The notes under the pieces were generated by a model. It saw nothing but the letters and a program-made list of their open reading frames with translations. It did no database searches and was not told the DNA's origin. A program made the translations under genes and the position numbers. A stretch of DNA of 64,000 nucleotides, from the NCBI RefSeq assembly GCF_018221685.1, contig NZ_JAGJTM010000004.1, forward strand, positions 372,001 to 436,000. The letters are read 5' to 3'. Shown here piece by piece: positions 17,838 to 26,215 of the stretch. Origin of the DNA: Bombella apis. Its GTDB lineage: Bacteria; Pseudomonadota; Alphaproteobacteria; Acetobacterales; Acetobacteraceae. Position 1 is the first letter of the stretch. The number at the start of each line of letters is the position of its first letter.

Positions 17838-19049
17838 TCAGCCTGCCTGCCGGGCGGCTTCGGCCCCACGGCGCAGGTCCTCGATCAGGTCCTCCACATC
17901 TTCCAGCCCGACCGAGAAGCGGATGGACCCATCCGTGATGCCCAGAGCATCACGCTGTTCCTGCGTCAGCTTGCGGTGGGTGGTGGTGGCGGGGTGGGTG
18001 GCAAGGCTGCGGGCATCCCCCAGATTGTTGGAAATGGCAATGAGCCGGAAAGCGTTGAGGCAGGCAAACGCCCCTTTCTTGCCATTGGCGACGCTGAAGG
18101 CCACCAGTGTTCCGCCATTGCTCATCTGTTTCCGGGCAAGGTCGGCATGGGGATGATCCTTGCGGCCGGGATAGCGGACGGACGTGATGCCGGGCAGTTC
18201 GCTCAGGGCGTCAGCAAGGCGGGCCGCATTATGGGCCATGGCCTCCACACGCAGGCGCAGCGTTTCCAGCCCCTTGGACAGCACCCAGGCATTGAAGGGA
18301 GACAGCGTGTTGCCTGTATTGCGGACGAAGGGCTGGAGTGTTCCGGTGATCCATTCCTGACTGCCCAGAATGGCCCCGCCCATCACACGGCCCTGACCGT
18401 CAATATGCTTGGTACAGGAGTAGATGACGACATCCGCCCCGAGTTCCAGCGGCTTCTGGCCGACAGGTGTGGCGAAGACATTGTCCACCATGAAGATGGC
18501 CCCCGCCTTGTGGGCAAGGTCGGCAATGTGGCGGATGTCCAGAACATCCAGCATCGGGTTGGAGGGGGTCTCGATCAGCACGGCCTGGGTGGGTTTGGAA
18601 AGAGCCTCTTCCCAGGCCTTGAGGTCGGTGCCGTCCAGCATGACGGTCTCGATGCCATAGCCGGGCAGTAGCGAGTCCAGCAGCCAGTGTGTGGAGCCGA
18701 AGAGCGCACTGCTGGCCACGACACGGTCACCAGCCTTCAGCTGGGCCAGCAGGGCACAGGAGACGGCCCCCATGCCGGTGGATGTCGTCTGGCAGGCCTC
18801 GGCCCCTTCAAGCAGGGCAAGGCGATCCTGAAGCGCATCAACCGTGGGGTTCCCATAGCGGGAATACTGAAGATGCTGGATTGTTCCTTCAAAGGTGGCT
18901 TCGGCCTGTTCTGCACTGTCATAGACAAAACCGGAGGTCGGGAAGATGGCGTCCGACGTTTCACCATGTTCGGTGCGGTTGCGGGCCTCGTGCAGCAGAC
19001 GTGTGTCGGTGCGGCAGGAGGAGAGGAAGGACTGGTCGGTAGAGGGCAT
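17838..19049 (-). CDS. metZ: O-succinylhomoserine sulfhydrylase
   Basis: MetZ is a PLP enzyme making homocysteine directly from an O-acylhomoserine and sulfide, one step before methionine. The 403-residue product shows the Cys/Met metabolism PLP family in order: LQYSRYGNPTV, TSTGMGAVSCALLA, VLIETPSNPMLDVLDI, and the cofactor lysine Lys214 in YSCTKHIDGQGRVMGG. The N-terminal RTDTRLLHEARNRTEHGETSDAIFPTSGF pattern is split here: RTDTRLLHE then TSDAIFPTSGFVYDSA, which is the MetZ rather than MetB/MetC type. The ATG follows a GGAGGA ribosome site at five bases. Expression is probably controlled by the structured leader upstream. Confidence 0.93.
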   Translation of the reverse strand: MPSTDQSFLSSCRTDTRLLHEARNRTEHGETSDAIFPTSGFVYDSAEQAEATFEGTIQHLQYSRYGNPTVDALQDRLALLEGAEACQTTSTGMGAVSCALLAQLKAGDRVVASSALFGSTHWLLDSLLPGYGIETVMLDGTDLKAWEEALSKPTQAVLIETPSNPMLDVLDIRHIADLAHKAGAIFMVDNVFATPVGQKPLELGADVVIYSCTKHIDGQGRVMGGAILGSQEWITGTLQPFVRNTGNTLSPFNAWVLSKGLETLRLRVEAMAHNAARLADALSELPGITSVRYPGRKDHPHADLARKQMSNGGTLVAFSVANGKKGAFACLNAFRLIAISNNLGDARSLATHPATTTHRKLTQEQRDALGITDGSIRFSVGLEDVEDLIEDLRRGAEAARQAG

Positions 19050-19154
19050 GGGTTCCTCCAGCTGAAGAGGCAGACCACCCGGCGGCCTGCCCGATTAGGA
19101 TGGAGGCCGTATGAAGTCCTGATTCTGCGGGAGAGAAACAGGGCCTCTTTAGCG
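19050..19154 (-). promoter_or_regulatory. Structured metZ leader RNA, candidate riboswitch or attenuator
   Basis: The predicted leader of about 105 bases contains a 7-base-pair pairing that closes most of it (19143-19149 with 19065-19071), an internal hairpin (19104-19109 with 19083-19088) and an optional stem (19087-19091 with 19069-19073). The 3' arm of the closing pair (CCUCU in RNA) can instead pair with the GGAGG ribosome site of metZ. The two pairings exclude each other, which is the usual logic of a translational riboswitch. It does not match the SAM-II consensus as I remember it. No known class is claimed. Confidence 0.45.
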
Positions 19155-19160
19155 CATGTT

Positions 19161-19190
19161 CTTTTACCTCGCCGCAAGCCGGCCTATCAA
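19161..19190 (-). promoter_or_regulatory. Candidate sigma-70 promoter of metZ
   Basis: On the minus strand TTGATA (-35, at 19185-19190) and TAAAAG (-10, at 19161-19166) are 18 bases apart. The predicted start near 19154 leaves the leader RNA described above. Confidence 0.45.
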
Positions 19191-19335
19191 ATCACGAGGG
19201 TGGGTTACCGTCCAGCAACGCCACGCCCCGACTATGCGCCCGGTGGAAGGGGGCGTCAAGGAGAACCGGTCACGGTTCGCCGGAAGATGTTCGGAGAAGG
19301 GCGATACTCTGCTGGAAAATATGATGGAAAGGGGA

Positions 19336-19364
19336 TTGCGCAGGGTTTTGCCAGCCGGTATAAG
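19336..19364 (+). promoter_or_regulatory. Promoter of tRNA-Gly
   Basis: TTGCGC (-35, 19336-19341) and TATAAG (-10, 19359-19364) with an ideal 17-base spacer. The start would fall a few bases before the tRNA 5' end. Confidence 0.65.
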
Positions 19365-19376
19365 AGGCCCCACGAA

Positions 19377-19450
19377 GCGGATGTAGTTCAATGGTAGAAC
19401 GGCAGCTTCCCAAGCTGCATACGGGGGTTCGATTCCCCTCATCCGCTCCA
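19377..19450 (+). tRNA. tRNA-Gly (anticodon CCC)
   Basis: A 74-base cloverleaf: acceptor stem GCGGATG paired with CATCCGC, T at the discriminator position as expected for glycine, encoded CCA end, a D-arm with GTTCAATGGTAGAAC, anticodon stem GCAGC/GCTGC with loop TTCCCAA giving anticodon CCC, and the T-loop GGTTCGATTCC. It reads GGG codons. Confidence 0.97.
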
Positions 19451-19482
19451 GTCTTTCCCCTGAAAATCAGAAGGTCGTCTCT

Positions 19483-20859
19483 TCATCCGCCCGGTTGTTG
19501 GGTGTGGTGGGCTTTTCCGTACCGTGCCAGCAGAAGATAGCTGAGCGTGGAGACGAGCAGGGCCGTCAGCCATGAGATGTCCACGCCATGCAGCCGCTCC
19601 AGCAGCGGGCCATGATAGAAGGACAGGTTCAGGAAGGGAATTTCCGCCAGAATCCCCAGCCCGTAGCTGAACAGGGCCGGGCCGTTCACAAGCCCATAGA
19701 CCCCGCCATCCCGTTCGAAAAAGGATGGGACATGATAGTCCCCTTTGCGGATGAGGTAGAAGTCCGCAAGGTTGATGGCTGTCCACGGGATCATGACGGC
19801 CATGAGCAGGTCCAGCAGGGCGCTGTAGGCGGCATTGAAGGACTTCGCCATGAAAAGGGCCATCGCCGTGGCTGTCAGGATGATCAGCAGGGTGATGATG
19901 AGGCGGCTGCGCCCCCGTGGCTGCCAGCTGGTGCGGCAGCTGTGCAGCAGCGTGATGAGGGAGAGCGTGCAGCAGTAGAGGTCCATGGCATTGGCGAAGG
20001 CGATGGACAGCCCCAGGACGAGGATGATCAGCCCTGCCCATGGTCCCGTCATGTGGGTGATGGCGACGGCGGGTGATAGCCCTGTGGCGGCACTGAGGAA
20101 GGCCCCCGCTGCCATCGCCAGAAAGGTTCCGCCGATCGTGCCGCCATAACAGGCGAGGAAGATGCGGGGATAGCTGGCCTTCTCATCCGGCAGGTAGCGT
20201 GAGGAATCGGAGACATAGGGAGCCGTGGCGATCTGCCAGAGCACGGCGATGGAAAAGGCCTGGAGAAACCCGGCAAAGGAGCCGTGCATGTCTGCCAGAA
20301 AGGCCTGCCCGTGTGGCAGGCTCGCCAGCCCGACAAAGAAGCAGAGCAGGATGACGGCCGTCGTGATGAAGGAAACCGCCGAGGAGAATATCTCGATCGT
20401 CCGGTAGCCGATGATGCAGGGCAGCAGGCTGAGGACGGCCATGATGAGGATGGCCGGATGTGCTCCCAGCGAGGGCAGGACACTCCGCAGCGCATCGCCG
20501 CCCACCACGCAGTTGGAGGCGACGAAGCTGACATACATGACGACGACCATCAGGATGACCGGCATGGCTCCCCATGCACCGAACTGCCCCCGGCTCTGGA
20601 TCATCTGCGGCACCCCAAGCCGTGGCCCCTGCACGGCATGAAGGGCCATGAAGACAGCCCCGAGCAGGCTGCCAAGCAGGAAGGCAAGGGTCGTTAGGGT
20701 GAAGGAGATGTGGCACTGCAACGGCCCCAGCGCACCCGTCACGACCGTCAGCAGCGTCATGTTGGTGCTGAACCAGATGGTGAACTGGTCCCGCGGGCGG
20801 CCCCGCCTGTCCGAGGCGGGGATGGGGTGGATGGTGTGCTGCTCGATCGCTGAGAACAT
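19483..20859 (-). CDS. NCS1-family nucleobase:cation symporter-type permease
   Basis: A 458-residue membrane protein with about 12 hydrophobic segments, of the NCS1 (purine-cytosine permease) family. Typical elements are FTIWFSTNMTLLTVVTGAL at the first membrane helix, GVPQMIQSRGQFG in the early loop, SDSSRYLPDE in the mid-protein loop, and MIPWTAINLADFYLIRKG near helix 10. The substrate is not readable: family members carry cytosine, purines, allantoin, hydantoins, thiamine and others. It starts 39 bases after the TonB receptor stop and is the last gene of a unit with that receptor and a homocysteine S-methyltransferase. It converges on the tRNA gene. Confidence 0.88.
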   Translation of the reverse strand: MFSAIEQHTIHPIPASDRRGRPRDQFTIWFSTNMTLLTVVTGALGPLQCHISFTLTTLAFLLGSLLGAVFMALHAVQGPRLGVPQMIQSRGQFGAWGAMPVILMVVVMYVSFVASNCVVGGDALRSVLPSLGAHPAILIMAVLSLLPCIIGYRTIEIFSSAVSFITTAVILLCFFVGLASLPHGQAFLADMHGSFAGFLQAFSIAVLWQIATAPYVSDSSRYLPDEKASYPRIFLACYGGTIGGTFLAMAAGAFLSAATGLSPAVAITHMTGPWAGLIILVLGLSIAFANAMDLYCCTLSLITLLHSCRTSWQPRGRSRLIITLLIILTATAMALFMAKSFNAAYSALLDLLMAVMIPWTAINLADFYLIRKGDYHVPSFFERDGGVYGLVNGPALFSYGLGILAEIPFLNLSFYHGPLLERLHGVDISWLTALLVSTLSYLLLARYGKAHHTQQPGG

Positions 20860-20898
20860 GGTGGTCTGCCCTGTCGTGGTCCGTGCCTGTCTCCGGGG

Positions 20899-23409
20899 TT
20901 ACAGGCTGATGTTGATGCGCCCGTAGTAATAGCCGCCCGTCATGGGGATACCGGCGGAATTGTTGTCGTAGAACAGTGAGCCGGTGTAGGAGTTTTCCAG
21001 CGGCATCCGGCGGGGCCGGACGTTGAAGAGGTTGTTCCCGCCGACGGCCAGATGGATGCGCTTCGTGGCCTGGAAGCCGACCTCAAGGTCCGTCAGCCAG
21101 GCAGGTGTGTTCACGAAGCGGTGGAACTGGCTCTGCGAATATTGCAGGGCCGCCGGGGCCTGGTCCTGATAGGTCACGTTGTTGACCGTCTCGCCATAGC
21201 GTGTCTGGCGGAGGTTCACATTCCAGCGGTCCAGCTTCCAGTATGCGTTGAGAACGATCTTGCTGCGGGGTGACGCCGTGGTGAGGTAGCCGATCTGCTG
21301 GGCATTGAGGATGGGCGATCCGTCCGCATAGGTGTTGAGATGGTGGATGCGGGTGCGGTTCAGATTGAGGGCCAGGCTGAGATTGAGTGACCCGTAGCGG
21401 TGCAGCTTCAGGGCGTAATCGGCCATGATGTCCAGCCCCTGCGTGCGGGTGCTGGCCCCGTTGGTGAAGTAGGTGGCCGTGACGTTGTCCGGGTCCAGCC
21501 CGCCGGGCAGGGAGGCCCCCATCAGGGCGATGGCATTTTCTGCCGCACTGCCCTGGAAGCTGCCGCCCGGTGAGATGCGGTTGCGGATGTTGATCTGGTA
21601 CACGTCGGCCGAGACATGAAGGTTCGTGACGGGTTCCAGCACGATGCCGCCGCTGGCGTTGGTGGAGCGTTCCGCCTTCAGCCGCTGGGCCCCGAGGGAG
21701 CTGGCCGCTGCGGAACTGACAGGCAGACTGGCCGAGGCCCCGTTGGGGATGACGCTGAGCACGCTGTAATGCTGCTCCAGCAGGGTGGGAGCACGGTAGC
21801 CGTTGCTGATGGTGGCCCGCAGGGCAAAGCGTTTCGTCACGTCATACCGGGCGGCGATCTTGCCCGTCTCGGCATTGCCGGAATCGGTATAATGCTCATA
21901 CCGTCCGCCGAAATCGACATCGAGATGCCGGAGCGGGTGGAAGTCCGCATCAATGTAGCCCGCCCAGACGTTGCGGGTCCATGATCCCGCATTCTGCGGC
22001 ATCAGGCCCGCAAAGCCCTGGAGACCACCCTTGTAGTAGGAGGCAGGCTCACCGGCCCCGATGGTGTATTTCTCCAGCCTGTGCTGGGCACCGAAGGAGA
22101 GATCCAGCGAACGGCCAGGGGCAAAGGCGAACCTGTGGCTGATGTTCAGCGTGTTGTTCCACTGTTCGTTCTTGAAGCGTTCCGTCCGGACCTTCGTGGG
22201 GGATGTGCCATAATCGGCATAATAGGCCGGGCTGCCACTGTTCTTCAGGGTCATGTGGTCATCATCGGCCCCGTATGTCGTGTTGGCATCCCAGTGGAAC
22301 CCGGCAGGCAGGCGGCCCTTCAGCCCCAGTGTGACGGCGTAGTCCTGTTCCTCCATGGCCTCGATGGGAGAAAACCCGTCGGGATAATATTGCGGGAACG
22401 TGTCCGGCGTCCGGTAATCCTGGAAGCCTTCACCGTGACGGTGGGCATAGGTGACAAAGCCGTAGCCTTCCAGGGATTGGGTGAAATGCTTGCCGAAATT
22501 GAGGCTGAGGGTCTGGCGGGTTTCCTCGGCAAGGCTGAGGGCCGGGTCGTCATAACGGTTCGTGCGGACGTCCAGACCTTTCTGGATGAAATGGTCGGTA
22601 TGGTACATCTGCCCGGCCAGATTGACGTACCCCTCCTCGCCCAGGGCTAGGCCCTTGTCGAAGCCGAACTGGTACTGCCAGCCATCGCCGTTATAGGCAT
22701 TTGCGCCTGTCTGGGCATCAATGTCGGAGCTTCTGACGTCCTTTTTCAGCACGATGTTGATGACACCGGCCAGCCCGTCCGCCCCGTAGCGGGAGGCGGC
22801 ACCGTCCCGCAGGATTTCGATATGGTCGATGGCTTCCGGGGGGATCATGTTCAGGTCCACCGGGCTGGAGCCTTCCTCCGGCCCGCTGTCGGCACTGATG
22901 TTCGCCGTGGTGTGGCGGCGTATGCCGTTGACGAGCACGAGCGTGTGGTTGGGGTTCAGCCCCCGCAGGCGGATGGAGGAGGTCAGGGCCGAGGCGTCAT
23001 ACCCTGCTGCACTGATGGTGATGGACGGATTGATGCGGGCCAGAGCTTCCGCCACGTTCAGCTGCCCCGTGCGCTGGAGCTGCTGTGCCGTGACGATATC
23101 CACCGGTGAGGTGCTGGCCCGTGCCCGTTTCAGCGGTGTGTTTGTCCGGTGGACGGTCAGATGTTCGGCTGATCTGGCATTGATGGCATGGGGCCTGTGG
23201 CGGGTTGTGGATGTGCTCTTGCGGGCCTGTGTCTTTCTGCTGGCCGCTGGGGAGGTCGTGGCCGTGCCTGTCACTGTGGCGGCTCTGGCGGTGGATAGTG
23301 AGCCTGACAGGGCCGTGGCGAGGCCAAGGCCCATGCCGCATGACCCCATAAGCCAGGAGAGGGACAGCAGGGAGGCAGGCAGACGGTGAAAGCCATGCAG
23401 GCGGGGCAT
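20899..23409 (-). CDS. TonB-dependent outer membrane receptor
   Basis: An 836-residue receptor with an N-terminal signal peptide (hydrophobic part about residues 13-40, then TARAA), a linker rich in Thr/Arg/His, a plug domain (about 80-220: PVDIVTAQQLQRTGQLNVAE, SIRLRGLNPNHTLVLVNGIR, IDHIEILRDGAASRYGADGLAGVINIVLKK) and a long beta-barrel ending LAVGGNNLFNVRPRR and YYGRINISL. TonB-dependent receptors pull scarce ligands across the outer membrane. The plug sequence with RDGAAS.YG is of the general type rather than a clear siderophore or cobalamin receptor. The last residue is Leu, not the usual aromatic. The ligand is inferred only from neighbours (see findings). Confidence 0.94.
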   Translation of the reverse strand: MPRLHGFHRLPASLLSLSWLMGSCGMGLGLATALSGSLSTARAATVTGTATTSPAASRKTQARKSTSTTRHRPHAINARSAEHLTVHRTNTPLKRARASTSPVDIVTAQQLQRTGQLNVAEALARINPSITISAAGYDASALTSSIRLRGLNPNHTLVLVNGIRRHTTANISADSGPEEGSSPVDLNMIPPEAIDHIEILRDGAASRYGADGLAGVINIVLKKDVRSSDIDAQTGANAYNGDGWQYQFGFDKGLALGEEGYVNLAGQMYHTDHFIQKGLDVRTNRYDDPALSLAEETRQTLSLNFGKHFTQSLEGYGFVTYAHRHGEGFQDYRTPDTFPQYYPDGFSPIEAMEEQDYAVTLGLKGRLPAGFHWDANTTYGADDDHMTLKNSGSPAYYADYGTSPTKVRTERFKNEQWNNTLNISHRFAFAPGRSLDLSFGAQHRLEKYTIGAGEPASYYKGGLQGFAGLMPQNAGSWTRNVWAGYIDADFHPLRHLDVDFGGRYEHYTDSGNAETGKIAARYDVTKRFALRATISNGYRAPTLLEQHYSVLSVIPNGASASLPVSSAAASSLGAQRLKAERSTNASGGIVLEPVTNLHVSADVYQINIRNRISPGGSFQGSAAENAIALMGASLPGGLDPDNVTATYFTNGASTRTQGLDIMADYALKLHRYGSLNLSLALNLNRTRIHHLNTYADGSPILNAQQIGYLTTASPRSKIVLNAYWKLDRWNVNLRQTRYGETVNNVTYQDQAPAALQYSQSQFHRFVNTPAWLTDLEVGFQATKRIHLAVGGNNLFNVRPRRMPLENSYTGSLFYDNNSAGIPMTGGYYYGRINISL

Positions 23410-23451
23410 TGTGGTGTCTCCAGAGTGCGAAATGGGCGGTGGGTCAGCAGG

Positions 23452-24432
23452 TCAGGAAAAACGGGCGGCGAGGGCGGCGACATGCTCCGGCCCGATGCCA
23501 CAGCAGCCCCCGATGATGTCGGCCCCGGCAGCAAGCCAGTGCTGGGCGAAGTCGGCGTAACGCTGGGATGTCAGCGTGCCATCCAGTGGCGTGATGCTTT
23601 CATTGGCTCCTTCGCCTTCGCCGTCATGATGGTTGTGGGCGAAACCGTTGGCATACACGCCCAGTTTCAGGGTGGTGGAATCTCCGTGGGTTTTCAGCAC
23701 CTTTCGGGCTGTGTGCAGGGCCGTTTCCATGATGCGGGGGTCGCTGCAGTTGAAGAGCAGGGCCTCCAGCTTCAGCTGAAGGGCGGCTTCCACGGCTTTT
23801 TCCAGCAGTTCACCCGACCGCAGGCGGACCGGGGCGTGCTGGTGGATGAGAGCGGCGGGATCGGAATCATCCAGCGTGAAACTGCCCCAGAAGGGGCGTG
23901 CATCGTCCGTGCTCTGCTGGACGAGCCTGTGGGCTGTCTGCAGTTCGGCGATGCTGCTCTGTGTTTCTGCCAGCCAGAGATCGGCCGAGGGTGCCAGCCC
24001 ACGGATGAGCGGCGTCAGGATAGCCTCTGCCTTCTGGGGGGTGAACAGGTCGGGACGGTAAGAGCCGCCTGCCGGTGGCAGGGAACCGGCCAGAAGAGAC
24101 GGCTTTCCACCCTGGGCCTGTGCTGCAATGGCCTGCCGTCCCAGATGGCCGGAGAGGCGGGCCAGTTCCTCGCCCCGTGCGGCAAAACGTTCCTCACCGA
24201 TATGGAATGGCACGACGGCATAGCTGTTGGTCGTGATGACATGCGCCCCGGCCTTGAGGAAGTTCTCATGGGCCTGCTGCACCAGATCGGGCCGCTCCAT
24301 CAGGCTGAGGGCTGACCATTCCGGCTGGCGGAACGGAGCTCCCATGCGGTGCAGCTCCCGCCCCATGCCACCATCAAGGATGAGAGGTGTCCGGTCAGCT
24401 ACGGAAGAGAAGGGCGTGGTGGAAGGAGGCAT
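23452..24432 (-). CDS. Homocysteine S-methyltransferase family protein
   Basis: A 326-residue single-domain protein of the Met synthase N-terminal family (as MmuM, which uses S-methylmethionine and does not need cobalamin). Signature parts: LILDGGMGRELHRMG, VITTNSYAVVPFHIG, LFNCSDPRIM with the first zinc cysteine, and the closing zinc pair in IIGGCCGIGPEHV. Start: the ATG at 24432 has a weak ribosome site; a TGA-ended 17-codon frame lies in the same frame just upstream (24442-24495), so the gene cannot extend further. It heads a unit with a TonB receptor (42 bases on) and a permease. The methyl donor is unknown. Confidence 0.88.
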   Translation of the reverse strand: MPPSTTPFSSVADRTPLILDGGMGRELHRMGAPFRQPEWSALSLMERPDLVQQAHENFLKAGAHVITTNSYAVVPFHIGEERFAARGEELARLSGHLGRQAIAAQAQGGKPSLLAGSLPPAGGSYRPDLFTPQKAEAILTPLIRGLAPSADLWLAETQSSIAELQTAHRLVQQSTDDARPFWGSFTLDDSDPAALIHQHAPVRLRSGELLEKAVEAALQLKLEALLFNCSDPRIMETALHTARKVLKTHGDSTTLKLGVYANGFAHNHHDGEGEGANESITPLDGTLTSQRYADFAQHWLAAGADIIGGCCGIGPEHVAALAARFS

Positions 24433-24720
24433 GGCGCTGGCTCATTGGGGGGCTGTGGTCTGGTCCCCGTTTTCTGTCTGTTGAAGGAGCGCCATGGGTA
24501 AAAAAACTTGACGAAAATATCAATCCCATACACATATAAGCATGATGTTATATGCAAAGTATAGAAGTGGGCGGAGATGGGTATTATTGAGAGCTAAAGG
24601 TGACGGCAAGTTAATGTATTGTATTTATCATATAATGATATGATTATATCCATATAAAAAACTGTAAAAAATATTTTCTCCGGTATCAGCCGGATTTTGT
24701 CATTCCTTTGCAGAAAGATG
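24433..24720. other. AT-rich control region upstream of the methyltransferase unit
   Basis: About 290 bases, strikingly AT-rich between roughly 24500 and 24680 compared with the GC-rich genes on both sides. It contains an inverted repeat at 24627-24644, a possible 17-codon leader frame (24442-24495, minus strand) and no longer open frame. It lies upstream of the minus-strand methyltransferase gene and downstream of a terminator, so its likely use is control of that unit. I could not settle on one promoter. Confidence 0.5.
24627..24644. repeat. Inverted repeat, candidate operator
   Basis: ATCATAT and ATATGAT flank a 4-base centre (AATG), a perfect 7-base inverted repeat inside the AT-rich control region, about 195 bases upstream of the methyltransferase start. 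It has loose resemblance to metal-regulator boxes, not enough to name one. Confidence 0.4.
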
Positions 24721-24760
24721 AAAAAGGGCCCCAGCGCCTGCCAACATGACGGTGGGGCCC
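24721..24760 (-). terminator. Rho-independent terminator after the secreted hypothetical protein
   Basis: On the minus strand an 8-base-pair GC stem (24753-24760 with 24726-24733) is followed by five T (24721-24725). It closes the dioxygenase/secreted-protein unit. Confidence 0.85.
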
Positions 24761-24766
24761 GAAGAA

Positions 24767-25315
24767 TCAGGGGCTGTTGAGAGTGTCCTCGTATTTCTGC
24801 CCGTCAAATACCCAGCGGTCGTTGCCATCAATAATGATGTCAGCCAGACCGTTGTGACGCTGGCGGGCAATACGGATGGAACCGTTCACGCTGTCCAGCA
24901 GTGTGTCCCATTTGTTGCCATTCCTGCGATAGATGGAGGTGGTACAGCCTGCAGACCCGCAGAGGCGGTATGATTGCAGCTGCACGAACAGGATCATGTT
25001 TTTCTGCTTTGGGGCGAGTTTGGCTGTCCCTGTCAGGACGATGGGTGTCTCGTTGTGGCGGGCCGCATCGTCCAGAAGGTCTGCATTCAGGCTGCGGGCC
25101 TGCCTGTCCAGCTCCGTGCCGGGCTGGGCTTTCAGCTCCACGGGTGTCGTGCTGGAGTGCTGTGCTGAATGATGATGACGTGACGGATGCTTCTGGCTGG
25201 CCGCCTTGGCCGGGCTGGTCTGGATGAAACCGAAGAGACCCATGACGATGGCGGAACGGCACAGGTTTCCGGCAAGGCCACGGAGGCGGACAGGAACAGG
25301 TGATGAACGTGTCAT
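24767..25315 (-). CDS. Secreted hypothetical protein
   Basis: A 182-residue protein of unknown function. The N-terminus has a basic start, a hydrophobic stretch (LCRSAIVMGLFGFIQ) and a plausible cleavage site in SPAKAAS, so export is likely. A His/Ser-rich linker follows. The C-terminal domain (about residues 90-182) has MILFVQLQSYRLCGSAGC with two close cysteines, TTSIYRRNGNKWDTLLD and LADIIIDGNDRWVFDG, a pattern of short beta strands with tryptophans. I do not recognise a named family. AGAGGA lies nine bases before the ATG. It is 78 bases after the dioxygenase gene and shares its terminator. Confidence 0.72.
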   Translation of the reverse strand: MTRSSPVPVRLRGLAGNLCRSAIVMGLFGFIQTSPAKAASQKHPSRHHHSAQHSSTTPVELKAQPGTELDRQARSLNADLLDDAARHNETPIVLTGTAKLAPKQKNMILFVQLQSYRLCGSAGCTTSIYRRNGNKWDTLLDSVNGSIRIARQRHNGLADIIIDGNDRWVFDGQKYEDTLNSP

Positions 25316-25393
25316 GGCGTCGTTATCCTCTGGGGGACGGGTCAGGAAAAGACAGGGAAGCCCGCCATGAATGGCAGGGTAACAGGGTTGTGC

Positions 25394-26131
25394 TCATTCA
25401 TACCGCAAGGTGACGACGAGCACGTCACGGTAGGCGGGCAGGGTGGGGTCTTCCGGTTCTACCGCCGTCACGCCGTGATAGACGCGGTGATCGTCCACAA
25501 TGGCAGTATCCAGCGGCTCTGTCAGGGTGAAGGACCCCAGTACGGTCTGCTGGTCCAGCGCATGGATGCTCGTGACGCCTTCCCGTATGTTGCAGCGGTT
25601 GACCATGAAGACGAAAACCCAGTCCACGCCATCACGATGCATCCCTTCCGGCGTGGGAAGAGCCTCTGCATCGCTGGCGGCCTCGATGCGGAACTGATGG
25701 ACCTCCACATGCCACGGGGCTGGCTGGGGTCGTTCCGGGGAGAGGTGGTCCGCCATGGTGGAGGTGGCCTGGAGAATGGCCGCAAGGGCCGGATGTCGCC
25801 CCACCTCGTCAGTGATGGGACTGAACCAGCGTTCTACCCCGCCATTGAGCAGATTGTAATCCCGGCTCTGATAATGGGGCTGATGGTCCTTGCGGGTCAG
25901 GCTGTTCCCAGTGATGGAAAAGGTCCCATAGCGACGACGGCGGTAGCGCCCGCCATCAGCCATGTAGAGGTCCATGCCCAGATCATTCCAGCTTTCAGCA
26001 AAACCCTGCCAGTCTTTCAGGCCGCAGGGCTCCAGCCACGCTCTGGCCTGTCGAGCGGGGAGAAAGGCAAAACCGTTTTTGATGATCTGCTGTTCGATAG
26101 AACCGGTGGAAGCTGTACAGGATAGGGTCAT
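25394..26131 (-). CDS. 2-oxoglutarate/Fe(II)-dependent dioxygenase family protein (BsmA/IDO type)
   Basis: A 245-residue protein of the PF10014 family, which includes amino-acid hydroxylases such as L-isoleucine dioxygenase and the poorly understood BsmA. The iron ligands fit the H-x-D...H pattern: His165 and Asp167 in GMHRDGVDWV and His219 in DDHRVYHGVTAVEP; the RYRRRRYGTFS segment near residue 65 is also typical. The distal Arg in the LRYE end could bind oxoglutarate. The ATG at 26131 has AGGGGAA upstream; the open frame continues to 26326 but crosses the promoter. The substrate is unknown; free aliphatic amino acids are the family precedent. Confidence 0.82.
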   Translation of the reverse strand: MTLSCTASTGSIEQQIIKNGFAFLPARQARAWLEPCGLKDWQGFAESWNDLGMDLYMADGGRYRRRRYGTFSITGNSLTRKDHQPHYQSRDYNLLNGGVERWFSPITDEVGRHPALAAILQATSTMADHLSPERPQPAPWHVEVHQFRIEAASDAEALPTPEGMHRDGVDWVFVFMVNRCNIREGVTSIHALDQQTVLGSFTLTEPLDTAIVDDHRVYHGVTAVEPEDPTLPAYRDVLVVTLRYE

Positions 26132-26215
26132 GGCAGGCGTTCCCCTGTCGCCGCAAGGGGAGCAGACTGGGGCTGCCCTTTTCTGGCGGTACGGATCATG
26201 ATGGCACAGAGCCCG

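Larger units (their letters stand above)
19050..19376. other. Intergenic region between metZ and tRNA-Gly
   Basis: The 327 bases hold, from left to right, the metZ leader and its candidate promoter (to 19190) and the tRNA promoter (from 19336). Between 19191 and 19335 I see no supported gene; minus and plus reading frames here lack a ribosome site and family resemblance. Confidence 0.6.

Noticed and set aside
19050..19154. SAM-II riboswitch before metZ
   Set aside because: The leader is structured but lacks the pseudoknot and conserved bases I associate with SAM-II, so no class name is given.
24627..24644. Fur box
   Set aside because: AT-rich inverted repeat near a TonB receptor unit, but it does not match the Fur or Irr consensus well enough.
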